61,742 nt of DNA from Methanobacteriota archaeon (GTDB lineage: Archaea; Thermoplasmatota; Poseidoniia; Poseidoniales; Poseidoniaceae). Below the pieces are notes generated by a model. That model saw nothing but the letters and a program-made list of their open reading frames with translations, was not told the origin of the DNA and did no database searches. The position numbers were made by a program, and so were the translations under genes. The DNA is taken from contig JABIGM010000027.1 in the NCBI GenBank assembly GCA_018650165.1, forward strand, positions 1-61,742, written 5' to 3'. Below are positions 17,601 to 24,728 of the stretch, in pieces (position 1 is the stretch's first letter; each line of letters opens with the position of its first letter).

Positions 17601-19983
17601 ACATTCAAGATTACAAACTGAAATTTCTAACATAGATGGACAACCTCTGCAAGACGGTATTGAATACTGGGCCGTAGTTGTTGTTGAATACAATGATGGA
17701 AGGTTTGGAATCCCTTCAATGCCATTTGGGCCAGCGACTCCTACCGATGAAGTACCCACTCCTCCGATTTGGGCAACTGCTGTATCTGGAGATCAGGTTG
17801 TTGCGGTTGATGGTGAAGTATTTGCTGAATGGGCACGTTGTGCTGCACTAGATTTGGCAAGTACTCGCGTTTACGCTTCTACTACTGAAATAAGCGATGC
17901 TCTCGGATTAAGCTTGAATACAGAAATTATGCCTCAAGTCGGGAATGTCAGTACTCTAACACTCGAAGCTGGTAAGCCTCATTGGCTAGCATTCACTTGT
18001 GTTGATGAATCTGGACAAGAGGATTTGATGAATGCTACAGTAATCGGACCAGTCGTGCCAACTGGAGGGGTTAATGACGGTGTACCACCGCCAAAACTCA
18101 CTGGTGTTTGGGCAGAAGATGTACCCGCTGATGATGGCGGTAGAGTGCAAATTGGCTGGGATAATTCCGTCGCCAGTGACTGTGCTTATGTTGTAGTATA
18201 CATGATGCCGGTAGACCCTGAGTGGACTATCGCACTCCCCCCGACCAATGTTGATGGTATGGAAGAAGCCGCAATTGTTCCTGATTGTGAAACTAATATG
18301 ACAATTGTCGACTCAATCGGTGAGGCATCATTGATTGATGGCCAAAACTATTGGATTGGCGCTGTAGCCTATGATAAATGGCTAAACGGAGATACTGGCG
18401 ATGTAACACTCCTCGAAGTTACACCATACGTCAATAATATCGATGGTGCTACAGAACCTGATAGAATCAGTGAATTGAATGCTTGGGACCACCCCGGCGA
18501 TGATGGAACTGCAATCGATATTTCATGGTCTCCTTCAGAAGTTGATGATTTCGATTATTATGTCATTTGGACCTCAGTACATCCTTTGGATGACTTGACC
18601 GAGTTCTGGCAATTTGCAGGTACTGAGCCAGGAATCTGCGGATGTATTGTGATGGATAAGCAATGGATTGATACTGCAAAGAGTCCACTCGAATTAACTT
18701 TGAACACTGCGTTGTATGGTGGAGATGGGCTTACGTCTTCGCTACCGGGACAAATCATGCCTGATGTTGAATTATATGTTGCAATTACCGTACATGATAT
18801 CAAAGGAAATGTCTACCTCGATAATCTCAATACTGTAATGGTCACACCTATCGATAATTTAGCAGACATCACGCCACCTGGCCGTCTAGAAGATCTCAGC
18901 CTCTACGATATGCCTAATGACGATGGTACTGCTGTTCAACTCGAATTTGCATTGTCGGATGCTAGTGATGTTGCATATTACGAAGTATATGCAGCCGCGT
19001 TCTCGTTCACATCAGTAGGCGTGGATGGAAACGGTCCTGAGACGCCGATTATTACATTAGACAGAACTCCTGAATTGCCACTAACCATTGAAATTTTAGC
19101 ATACGATGCATTGGTAATTCCAAACCTACCTGTTACAGTTGCAGTAGTTGCTGTTGACTCTTCTGGGAACGCATATCGTGACAATTTAGTCACATCAACT
19201 GCCATTGCTATTGATGATGGTGTTCGAGATAAGGGAGCATATCTTCCTGATATCGAGGGATTGAAATTACAATGGATTAGTGATTCGATAATGGTGACTT
19301 GGGACCACAGCACAAACCCAAGTGTGCGCTCATATATTGTATTCATTTCAGATAGTGAATTTAGTGAAGTTGCTGATGCTACTATGGTTGGGGAAATTAG
19401 TGCCTCGAATACACTTTTGATAACTCCAGATACTTTCATTACTCTCAGTAATGAGAGTGCTTGGTGGGTCGGTGTTGCTGCCAAAGATAGCGATTACAAT
19501 CGCGAAATTATCGACTCCAAAAAGATTGACGCTATTGGATCATCAGGTGATGGAGACGGTGGAAATTCCGATGATGGTGATGACTCATCTACCAATCTGG
19601 GAGAATTATTATCCACAGATAATCTAATCTTAATGGGGTTAGTTTTGATTACAGTGATTTTACTTGTTCTTGTCCTAAGAGGACGAGGAGGGAAATCCGG
19701 TGGTGGCAAAGATTGGGATTTACAAGAAGCCACATGGGGAATTCAAGCACGAGATGGCTGGGACGATGCTGGAGGCTTCGGCGGACAAGTTGCTCCACCA
19801 GTGTCTCCACCTCCTGCAATTCAACCTGCTCAGCAAAGTGACATCTATGCTGCTGCACAACGAATTCAAGAGCCAACGCAGCCTGTTCAACAACAGCAGC
19901 CACAACGTTGGACTCAACCAGTTCAGCAACAACAGCCAGCGCAAGGAGGAATAGACACCTCCTTCTTGGATGACTTGTTGTGA
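11668..19983 (+). CDS. giant surface protein: Reg_prop/PQQ-like propeller repeats, FN3-like domains, C-terminal membrane anchor
   Basis: This protein has about 2771 residues. The ORF track begins at TTG 11638; I prefer ATG 11668 because it yields a clean signal peptide (RAFFLVAVMILASMGPILSS, cleavage near VSAHD). Residues ~150-1830 are dozens of beta-propeller blades. The best-preserved look like the Reg_prop repeats of hybrid sensor kinases, for example GLPISYVEDIIDYDNKIWMA and VYIATNNGVGRWN. From ~1900 to 2600 come about five FN3-like domains, several starting D.P.DDGG (DRPDDGGSTL, DVPADDGGRV, DHPGDDGTAI, DMPNDDGTAV). A membrane helix at ~2645-2672 (ILMGLVLITVILLVLVLRG) precedes a ~95-residue cytoplasmic tail rich in Gln and Pro. 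It is probably a cell-surface receptor or adhesin. pabC follows with almost no gap. Confidence 0.85.
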   Translation: MNNLNRALGPAKAAPRAFFLVAVMILASMGPILSSPLVSAHDSANGTIWPKTGSEDTGWVLLNATGADAMNGTQAYADWLLNFAPGATLENVSLEIRADGSNGVSIQQPLLLSPDTGQVLFDWRGNGWLGQTFGFDANNPHQGRLSTNADVGATVTLPSGSEITDFILEVLAPADPFTSLEPVQLYIRDYEIHPVDGRMYMAIGSYILILDANSSPNIIDLFQIKNSENDNYVTDLEMDVANNQMLVTTATGVLLSVNLADTSWNADLPMEPSGGAWSQAHVASNGDMFAFSQAGIFTLNSAGTGWTLEQASGTTNWPSGDPWNTLEHNGIIYSSLLGGGVGRWDVSTMTPLSPWSTANNLHSDYISGFLVAGNQLLISSFDAGIARRDLSGNFWLATWNSGNWLSSDAVKGMTFVNNQIQILTADTVHVYNTNSGTFASSTSLSSIGQVNEGQNILYWPSSGSRSPVNDTVLVTDGSAILAMLEPGSTPLYTGDLVIGSGPNSGDMHDAMQFNGIIYVGSDSYLDRYSISQARWLSPVDMGGAISQIVNDGVNVLVGTLGSGIHVVDSQGNVLDTWDTADGLQSDDVSGLDAEGDWVVAIHPQDGASAFNQSLTTSMANLNEGNSDLDSDSPTGVAIHNGVAYIGTTDDGLNRYIIANDTFLGSWVSTGINDVDFAPVAVYGTNPQILHMGLPGYGVARKDLSTGEILIPLTVTPDRGTPSATEILPSNQVYALAENTVTGGLFIGTGNGAVVWNGNSATELTEGSTWNLQPSQHFDFAFDGSTAYSATNIGVCKYTQTSIQDCQNAQDGMPNWGVYAVGINSTTIFGGTTSGVGLIDKSTFSVTGTWEAGEETENALVVVIDDVAYIGLNGIGVARYDIPNNNWLTTWDQTNLLDAGNEDVTGLVADFRPDHLWVGGGDGFQLINVTSGTETYDIEKNDALYSGNGDPYDLAIYGDTLYYHQQYSSDSVYRIDIANFTAKSELDAGAQVDENGGDVYGLEIIGDVLHVSVASGQWWNTQGSGGIGLYNLTTDSWQAELMPSGSVNRVTSFISSTGTTWVSWGESKLEAFAANGSKLGEWDSLEFPIREIVEFNGEILFATEDGVARYDENTSSWLTTWTPGSGLPNSADDAVYELWTNGTDLVVGTARTQGWNGVNGEILHLDAAGAWTSWDTGSNGIPNGYPIGMVMCAGIFHVAITANNGGVARFDLANGTIETSFTSQRLDDGDAAAVACDDSSDILYVGYYDDQEPISRFDYNNDQWLSSLSTASHNIPSDPVWWGAMEFAGGKLAIGYDIGTQGSNVIGGGYVLLSANGATVGAASILSTGSAVSSIDWLGTQWLIGQAGGTSGYSHVDTLGQLGQNTIHALPNLVSGQVTSMAGNQTHIWVASASWQNTGSGVLQGLRLSNGSVEWQKGWTIPANAAVTDIQLVGTDLYLASNNRGLRLLDTLTGTLQPLPTGIHNFQDGLALVGDDLFIGLQGSGTSSAGIQVFNTTTNSYTAGRLLAGLPSNNINGFLTVTSNTPGGQNMVYIATNNGVGRWNATGSTWETAWTALDGLPISYVEDIIDYDNKIWMATPNGVSMYDSSTASFTTFTPANGLMGTSSWSLVGSTTVSNTGGVTQTQQSLFIAHDGRGTDRPGITQMNTVNQSVIAQHQFDQLPSNMVTAVTADMWGVHIATDIGPLVHWVRSTGQFNSGSNVFTMEDWPVYSMRSDGSYLIAVGENGATVIQAGLNGNSIVGRYAASDSTGGSVISNSYVVVSTANGLKIWTLNTGDELEPTTLRRADPLSLGFQLQFQDVSNYTHPGMQVALVDSNNSVTLGADGTSGAHGILMQNAPLTFSSPISGAATWAKLVDLKWNATVNLSEDPTFITSMQYVIDNGVLLNGTRHVNLRVNSPSNGSMWVKLTYDWFRTETPIQGLSLWDRPDDGGSTLMANWTLVHDDDFSRYLVYLNEGPWASQPTAADLQPRSPDASVSLHSRLQTEISNIDGQPLQDGIEYWAVVVVEYNDGRFGIPSMPFGPATPTDEVPTPPIWATAVSGDQVVAVDGEVFAEWARCAALDLASTRVYASTTEISDALGLSLNTEIMPQVGNVSTLTLEAGKPHWLAFTCVDESGQEDLMNATVIGPVVPTGGVNDGVPPPKLTGVWAEDVPADDGGRVQIGWDNSVASDCAYVVVYMMPVDPEWTIALPPTNVDGMEEAAIVPDCETNMTIVDSIGEASLIDGQNYWIGAVAYDKWLNGDTGDVTLLEVTPYVNNIDGATEPDRISELNAWDHPGDDGTAIDISWSPSEVDDFDYYVIWTSVHPLDDLTEFWQFAGTEPGICGCIVMDKQWIDTAKSPLELTLNTALYGGDGLTSSLPGQIMPDVELYVAITVHDIKGNVYLDNLNTVMVTPIDNLADITPPGRLEDLSLYDMPNDDGTAVQLEFALSDASDVAYYEVYAAAFSFTSVGVDGNGPETPIITLDRTPELPLTIEILAYDALVIPNLPVTVAVVAVDSSGNAYRDNLVTSTAIAIDDGVRDKGAYLPDIEGLKLQWISDSIMVTWDHSTNPSVRSYIVFISDSEFSEVADATMVGEISASNTLLITPDTFITLSNESAWWVGVAAKDSDYNREIIDSKKIDAIGSSGDGDGGNSDDGDDSSTNLGELLSTDNLILMGLVLITVILLVLVLRGRGGKSGGGKDWDLQEATWGIQARDGWDDAGGFGGQVAPPVSPPPAIQPAQQSDIYAAAQRIQEPTQPVQQQQPQRWTQPVQQQQPAQGGIDTSFLDDLL
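19876..19946 (+). repeat. short tandem repeat encoding Q/P-rich tail (TQPVQQQQP)
   Basis: Two near-identical blocks encode PTQPVQQQQPQRW and TQPVQQQQPAQ inside the cytoplasmic tail of the giant surface protein. The DNA copies are similar but use CAA and CAG differently, so the repeat has been kept as protein sequence. The open frame across it on the + strand and the Leu/Val-rich frames opposite (for example 19649..20053) are by-products of the CAA/CAG richness. Confidence 0.7.
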
Positions 19984-19987
19984 TGGT

Positions 19988-20674
19988 ATGATGGAGGGTC
20001 CTAAGAGTGCGGTGTTCACCACCGTCAGAGCAAGAGAGGGACACCTGTTTCATCTCGATTTACATTTGAAAAGACTGACTAGACATGCTGCTGTTCTAGG
20101 CATTACAATCCCAGAAATTATAATTCCAGATGGGTTAACTGGGTTGGTCAAAATTAATATCACCTCCAATGGTTTTGAAATCAATACTAAACCATTCTAT
20201 CAAGACATTCATATGGACGCCGAGGGAATTACTGTACCTGCTCCAAGATGGAGTCGTAAGGTGATGGGAACAAAGCATGGCGATTGGTCACCTTACCATA
20301 ATATCACTTCTGACACTTTGAATAAGGGATTCGATGTTGCCCTTTTAGTACATGAATTCTGTATTATTGATGGTGACAGAGTAATGCCATTGGTCTTGGA
20401 CCATGATGGTATTGTTTGGATTAGCGAATCTGCATTAGGCGGGGTTGATTCCGTGACTTTTGAAGTTTGTAAATCGGCTATTGAAGAAGCCGGGTTTGTA
20501 ATTAGTCAGGGCCGATTAAATGAGAGGCTTGTGGCCCGTGCAAAAGAAGTCGTTCTACTTGGGACTGGAATGGGCGCTGCTAGACTAACGTTATTGGATG
20601 ATGTCGAAATCGGAGATGGGACTAATTCTTTGCAACGTGTTTGTATTTCTATCCTCGGAGAGGATTGGAAATGA
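19988..20674 (+). CDS. pabC: class IV aminotransferase fold: 4-amino-4-deoxychorismate lyase
   Basis: This ~228-residue PLP enzyme should release pyruvate from 4-amino-4-deoxychorismate to give p-aminobenzoate. The N-terminus FTTVRAREGHLFHLDLHLKRL is the standard class IV start (feT.rv..G.~f.ld.Hl.RL). MGTKHGDWSPY carries the likely PLP lysine region. GIVWISESALGGVDSVTFEV corresponds to '.G.l.Egs.sNlf'. KEVVLLGTGMGAARLTLLDD is the cofactor-phosphate segment. The track starts at TTG 19970, inside the previous gene; ATG 19988 gives no overlap. Its TGA overlaps the ATG of the pabB-pabA fusion (ATGA), strong evidence of an operon. The neighbour makes PabC far more likely than branched-chain or D-amino-acid transaminase. 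Confidence 0.82.
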   Translation: MMEGPKSAVFTTVRAREGHLFHLDLHLKRLTRHAAVLGITIPEIIIPDGLTGLVKINITSNGFEINTKPFYQDIHMDAEGITVPAPRWSRKVMGTKHGDWSPYHNITSDTLNKGFDVALLVHEFCIIDGDRVMPLVLDHDGIVWISESALGGVDSVTFEVCKSAIEEAGFVISQGRLNERLVARAKEVVLLGTGMGAARLTLLDDVEIGDGTNSLQRVCISILGEDWK

Positions 20675-22623
20675 TCGATAAATTACTCGCTTCACAAGGC
20701 GAAGACAGGATTCTTCTTCTTTCTGGAGGTCCTGAATCTCATTTGGCAAAACGAAATATGTTTGCCAAGGATATGAAGATGCGCCTTGTAATTACTCAAC
20801 CGAAGATAGACCCTCAAGAAAATCACTCTCCCCTTAATGGTGAGACCATCGTCTCTACAGCCAAGACTCCGATGGAGGGGACAATTCAGATCAAAACTGA
20901 ACAGGGTTGGCAAATGACACAAATCGTCAATGCCATGACACTAGAATCTATGTTAAGGACTCTGAAACCCCATACTCCAAACGGAGCTGTGTGGGCTGGT
21001 GCATTATCTTATGATTTAGTTCAGTGGACACAGCCAATCAAATTGCAATACCCGCCGACTGAGGGAGAAATACTTGCAATACTATGGCTTGTTGAAGAAT
21101 GGGAAATGGAGGCTGTAATCATCCCTGAACTTTCTGAACCGATTAGAGTTGAAGGTGAAGTCTCATCTCATAGTGATGAAGAGCATGCAGAAATTGTTCA
21201 CAGAATAAAAAATTCGATTACTGCTGGTGAACTCTATCAACTGAATTTTGGAAGGGCCTGGCAAGGCCCGTTACAAGAAGATCCAGCAATGATTTTCCAT
21301 AGATTAGCCACCAACAATCCTGCACCTTTTAGTGGTTATATCGAAGCCGCAGATTTAGGTTTGGCCCTTGCCTCTTCTTCTCCCGAAATTTTAGTCGAGA
21401 CTGTGGGTGGAATGGCGATGACCGCTCCTATCAAAGGAACAAGACCTAGGGGTTCGGACTCAGACCAAGAGTCTCTGCTCAGACGAGATTTAGTTCATGA
21501 CCGGAAAGAGAGGGCAGAACACCGAATGTTGGTCGACCTCGAAAGAAATGATTTGGGCATTGTCACTAAACCCGGGAGTGTTAAACAATCTCGGTTCGAT
21601 GTAGAGGCGTATGCTAATGTTCAGCATTTGGTTTCTCAGGTTACTGGTGAATTAGTAGATGGCAAGGATGGACTTGATGCATTACAGGCACTGTTCCCGG
21701 GCGGTAGTATCACTGGATGCCCTAAAACCGTTGTTTGTGCCGCAATTGATGAGCTCGAACAGAACCCCAGGTCGTTTTGGACTGGTTCTATGGGATGGAT
21801 AGATGTCCACAGTGGAGATTCAACATGGAATATTATGATTAGAACACTTGAAGCAAGATACTCCACAGAAGGTTGGGAAGGAAGTGTTGTTGCAGGAGGA
21901 GGAATCACTATCGAAAGTAATCCTGAGGCTGAGGTGGCTGAAGCAATATGGAAAGCCGCTGCTTTACGTCGTGCGTGTGGGTGGCTAAATCCTGAATCTT
22001 TATCAATTCCAGAAGGTGAATTAGCAACTTATCCACTCTACCTAGAGCAACAACCTTTCACCGTAGAGAAGAGTTTTAATTTGAATATTGCATTCGTTGA
22101 TAATTTAGATTCTTTCTCACACAATATTATCCACGCTTTACAGAATTTTGGGTGCTCTGTTGAGGTTTTTGATGGGCGTGGAGCCATCACTGAATTTGAA
22201 CACGATGCGGTTGTAATTGGACCTGGCCCCGGTCGGCCAGAAATATCGCCACTATCTATTCATGCAGCCAATCTTGAAATTCCAGTTCTTGGTATTTGTC
22301 TTGGACATCAGGCCATTGGAATAACTAGGGGTATGGAACTTGTTGTGAGTCCCCTTGGGCCCGTACACGGGGTTCCCTCAGAAATAATGGCCAATGGAAA
22401 TGGATTATTGAATAAAGGAAATCACACAATGACACGATACAATTCTCTAGTTTTAACGGGGAGTGGTGAACTAGAGATTACCGCCACGGATGAAACCGGT
22501 TCGCTACCAATGGAAATCAGAGATGGAAATACGTACGGTGTTCAATTTCATCCCGAATCGATTGGCTCTCCAAATGGGATGCAAGTGTTGGCTGAATTTC
22601 TCAACCGGGTAGCGCATTGTTGA
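20671..22623 (+). CDS. pabB: aminodeoxychorismate synthase, PabB-PabA fusion
   Basis: This ~650-residue bifunctional enzyme converts chorismate and glutamine to 4-amino-4-deoxychorismate. Residues ~1-450 are the chorismate-binding domain: [65 protein letters not shown] and VAGGGI. PIKGT with Lys marks PabB, since anthranilate synthase TrpE has PIAGT. Residues ~470-650 are a class I glutamine amidotransferase: [36 protein letters not shown] (nucleophile Cys) and [14 protein letters not shown] (His and Glu). The start is ATG 20671, preceded by GGAGAGGAT and overlapping the pabC stop; the track's TTG 20641 lies inside pabC. PabB before PabA in one chain is a less common order. The product feeds folate-type cofactors. 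Confidence 0.92.
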   Translation: MIDKLLASQGEDRILLLSGGPESHLAKRNMFAKDMKMRLVITQPKIDPQENHSPLNGETIVSTAKTPMEGTIQIKTEQGWQMTQIVNAMTLESMLRTLKPHTPNGAVWAGALSYDLVQWTQPIKLQYPPTEGEILAILWLVEEWEMEAVIIPELSEPIRVEGEVSSHSDEEHAEIVHRIKNSITAGELYQLNFGRAWQGPLQEDPAMIFHRLATNNPAPFSGYIEAADLGLALASSSPEILVETVGGMAMTAPIKGTRPRGSDSDQESLLRRDLVHDRKERAEHRMLVDLERNDLGIVTKPGSVKQSRFDVEAYANVQHLVSQVTGELVDGKDGLDALQALFPGGSITGCPKTVVCAAIDELEQNPRSFWTGSMGWIDVHSGDSTWNIMIRTLEARYSTEGWEGSVVAGGGITIESNPEAEVAEAIWKAAALRRACGWLNPESLSIPEGELATYPLYLEQQPFTVEKSFNLNIAFVDNLDSFSHNIIHALQNFGCSVEVFDGRGAITEFEHDAVVIGPGPGRPEISPLSIHAANLEIPVLGICLGHQAIGITRGMELVVSPLGPVHGVPSEIMANGNGLLNKGNHTMTRYNSLVLTGSGELEITATDETGSLPMEIRDGNTYGVQFHPESIGSPNGMQVLAEFLNRVAHC

Positions 22624-22649
22624 AGAGGAGGCTGTTCTTGGCGGTTACT

Positions 22650-23036
22650 ATGCCGACCTGCCGACACTGCTACGGTACCTATGCACGTGGCCAATTTATC
22701 CACGGAAACGGGCCACGGGCGCAAGTTTGTGTTCGCTGTGGAGTCGAGAAGGGTTTAGTTACTGAAGATGAAGTTGCTTCGCTATATGATGCATCAACTG
22801 CAAATGCAAGATTTTCAGCTCTAGCCCGCCGCTGGTCTCCACTCATGTGGCTTTCAGTTCTGTGGACTGCATGGATTCTTTTCCTTTCTGATGTTGACCC
22901 ATGGCGACTTTATGCACTGGTTCTACTCGTTGTTTTCACCTTGCTATTGCCGGTTTACATGATCTTCTTTTCTTCGAAACACATGGCGGTAATGGCGAGA
23001 CTCACACCTGATTATGAACGCCCAAAGGGACATTGA
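22650..23036 (+). CDS. zinc-ribbon membrane protein
   Basis: This 128-residue protein has a four-cysteine zinc ribbon at its N-terminus, MPTCRHCYGTYARGQ followed by QVCVRCGVEKG. Residues ~58-115 then hold two membrane helices (LMWLSVLWTAWILFLS and LYALVLLVVFTLLLPVYMIFF) and the tail is basic. The track's TTG start at 22617 overlaps the end of pabB; ATG 22650 places the ribbon right at the N-terminus and is preferred. Such small ribbon-plus-TM proteins are common and mostly uncharacterised. The position directly after the pab genes suggests co-transcription but gives no functional clue. Confidence 0.68.
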   Translation: MPTCRHCYGTYARGQFIHGNGPRAQVCVRCGVEKGLVTEDEVASLYDASTANARFSALARRWSPLMWLSVLWTAWILFLSDVDPWRLYALVLLVVFTLLLPVYMIFFSSKHMAVMARLTPDYERPKGH

Positions 23037-23075
23037 ATTATTTTTGATAAAATAAATATTCTAGCAGGTGGTTTA

Positions 23076-24728
23076 GTGAAAGAAGAAATTCATGATGCTA
23101 TATTGGTTGAAGATGATTCAAACACAATACCGTTGTCTTCGTTCAATATTAATCTATCTTCGATGAATATTTTGGTGGCAACTGGTTTAATATTGCTATT
23201 ATTATCATCTACAATTCTATATTCAATCTTATCCGAGGAAGAAGGTTTTGTAACTGTAAACAATGAGACTCCTCCCGCAGATTCAAGAATCTTTGTGACC
23301 GATGGAAGCGGGAATGCTGTGTCTGACGACCCTCTCGAAATGGATTTCATATTCAGTGACGTAGGTGAGACCGGAAAGGAGCCGAGTATTGGAATTACAT
23401 CTAGTGGCTGTATGTTCTTCATAGCAATGGAGAAGCCGATGCGTTCATGTGATTATGGCGAGAGTTGGACAAATGTCGCCGACATTACCCAAGCCCCGTT
23501 TACTAGCGACCCTTACGGATGGGTTGACCCTGTGACCGACCGGATATTCAACATCCATATGATGGGCCTAGAGTCTACTTGGATTGGATGGTCGGACAAT
23601 GATGGCGAAACGTGGTTAGGAAACCCTCATGATTCTGGGACAACTCCTCTGAATGACCATATTAAATTGGCAACTGGGCCGTGGAGAGATAATGGTTTGT
23701 TCGGCCCCATTGGACAACTAAATCCAACCTATGATACTGCTGTATATTTCTGCTTTAACAAACTTGTAGGAATCTCTTGTTTCACTAGTTTTGACGGTGG
23801 TGCGACTTTTGAGGTTGGGGGGAATATAGTTGGTCTTGCATCGACAAATGGGGGATTGCACGGTGCAATTACAACCGCTCCTGATGGGACGGTGTACCTT
23901 ACACCTCGTGTACCGACTCCAACACTAATTTTCTCCAAGGATAACGGATTGAATTGGGAAGAAAGAGAAATGGGAACCGATGTTGGAACCCCTAACCCTC
24001 GGAAAAACTCTGAGGTTGCCACGGATAGTGATTCCAATGCGTACCATATTTGGACTGGTAATGACCAAGGAATTTACATGTCTAGAAGTATAGATTCTGG
24101 AGAATCGTGGGAACAGACTAGCATTCGTATTAGTCCAGCAGAAGTAATCTCTACTGCATTCCCTCAAACGGATGCTGGCGACCCAGGGAGAATTGCAATA
24201 ACTTACCTCGGTAGTGAAAATGGTTCGCTAATTGATACTACAGATATTGATGGTAACAATTGGACCGGGAATGGACACTTCGCACCTAATGGAGTTCACT
24301 ATCACCTGTATGTAACCTACAGTTTGAACGCTCTGGATGAAAATCCTGTATTCCATACACGAAGGGTAACTGATGACCCTGTGCAAATTGGTGCTATGTG
24401 CCTAAACAGTGGTGATTGTCGCAGTGACCAAGGTGGTTCAAATCGAAACCTTTTGGATTTCAATGATTTGACTATTGATTTAGAAGGGCGCGTTTACATT
24501 GCATTTGCAGATGGTTGCACTGATGCTTGTGCATCAAGTCCTGACCCACAACCTGCCGATTCTAGAACGGGGCGCGGCTCTGTGTACTTCATGGCAAATG
24601 GCCCTAGTCTGTATGTCGAAGTAGGAGAAATGGCATCTCCGGTTGAATCTCCTCCCCCTGAAATGAGTGAAGTTAAGAGATCATTATTTGATATCGAAGC
24701 TATAAGGCAAGAAAATAACGACGAATAA
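23076..24728 (+). CDS. membrane-anchored sialidase/BNR-repeat-like beta-propeller protein
   Basis: This 550-residue protein has one membrane helix at residues ~28-50 (SMNILVATGLILLLLSSTILYSIL) and no cleavable signal, so the bulk should be outside the cell. The exterior part is a beta-propeller with Asp-box (BNR) motifs: SCDYGESW (~residue 122), WSDNDGETW (~170), SFDGGATF (~237), SKDNGLNW (~287) and SIDSGESW (~338). Asp boxes occur in sialidases and other glycosidases but also in non-enzymatic propellers. I do not see a convincing sialidase Arg triad, so enzymatic activity is open. The start is GTG 23076, preceded by AGGTGG. It converges on the YchF-type gene with no gap. Confidence 0.75.
   Translation: MKEEIHDAILVEDDSNTIPLSSFNINLSSMNILVATGLILLLLSSTILYSILSEEEGFVTVNNETPPADSRIFVTDGSGNAVSDDPLEMDFIFSDVGETGKEPSIGITSSGCMFFIAMEKPMRSCDYGESWTNVADITQAPFTSDPYGWVDPVTDRIFNIHMMGLESTWIGWSDNDGETWLGNPHDSGTTPLNDHIKLATGPWRDNGLFGPIGQLNPTYDTAVYFCFNKLVGISCFTSFDGGATFEVGGNIVGLASTNGGLHGAITTAPDGTVYLTPRVPTPTLIFSKDNGLNWEEREMGTDVGTPNPRKNSEVATDSDSNAYHIWTGNDQGIYMSRSIDSGESWEQTSIRISPAEVISTAFPQTDAGDPGRIAITYLGSENGSLIDTTDIDGNNWTGNGHFAPNGVHYHLYVTYSLNALDENPVFHTRRVTDDPVQIGAMCLNSGDCRSDQGGSNRNLLDFNDLTIDLEGRVYIAFADGCTDACASSPDPQPADSRTGRGSVYFMANGPSLYVEVGEMASPVESPPPEMSEVKRSLFDIEAIRQENNDE

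Noticed and set aside
19649-20053. Minus-strand Leu/Val-rich ORFs (also 19720..20022) at the end of the giant gene
   Set aside because: They are by-products of the CAA/CAG-rich tail read in reverse and span the pabC start.
20671-22623. Anthranilate synthase TrpE-TrpG fusion
   Set aside because: The PIKGT lysine and the overlapping pabC gene point to aminodeoxychorismate synthase.
23076-24728. Active exo-sialidase
   Set aside because: Asp boxes are clear, but I could not identify the catalytic Arg triad, so only a sialidase-like propeller is claimed.
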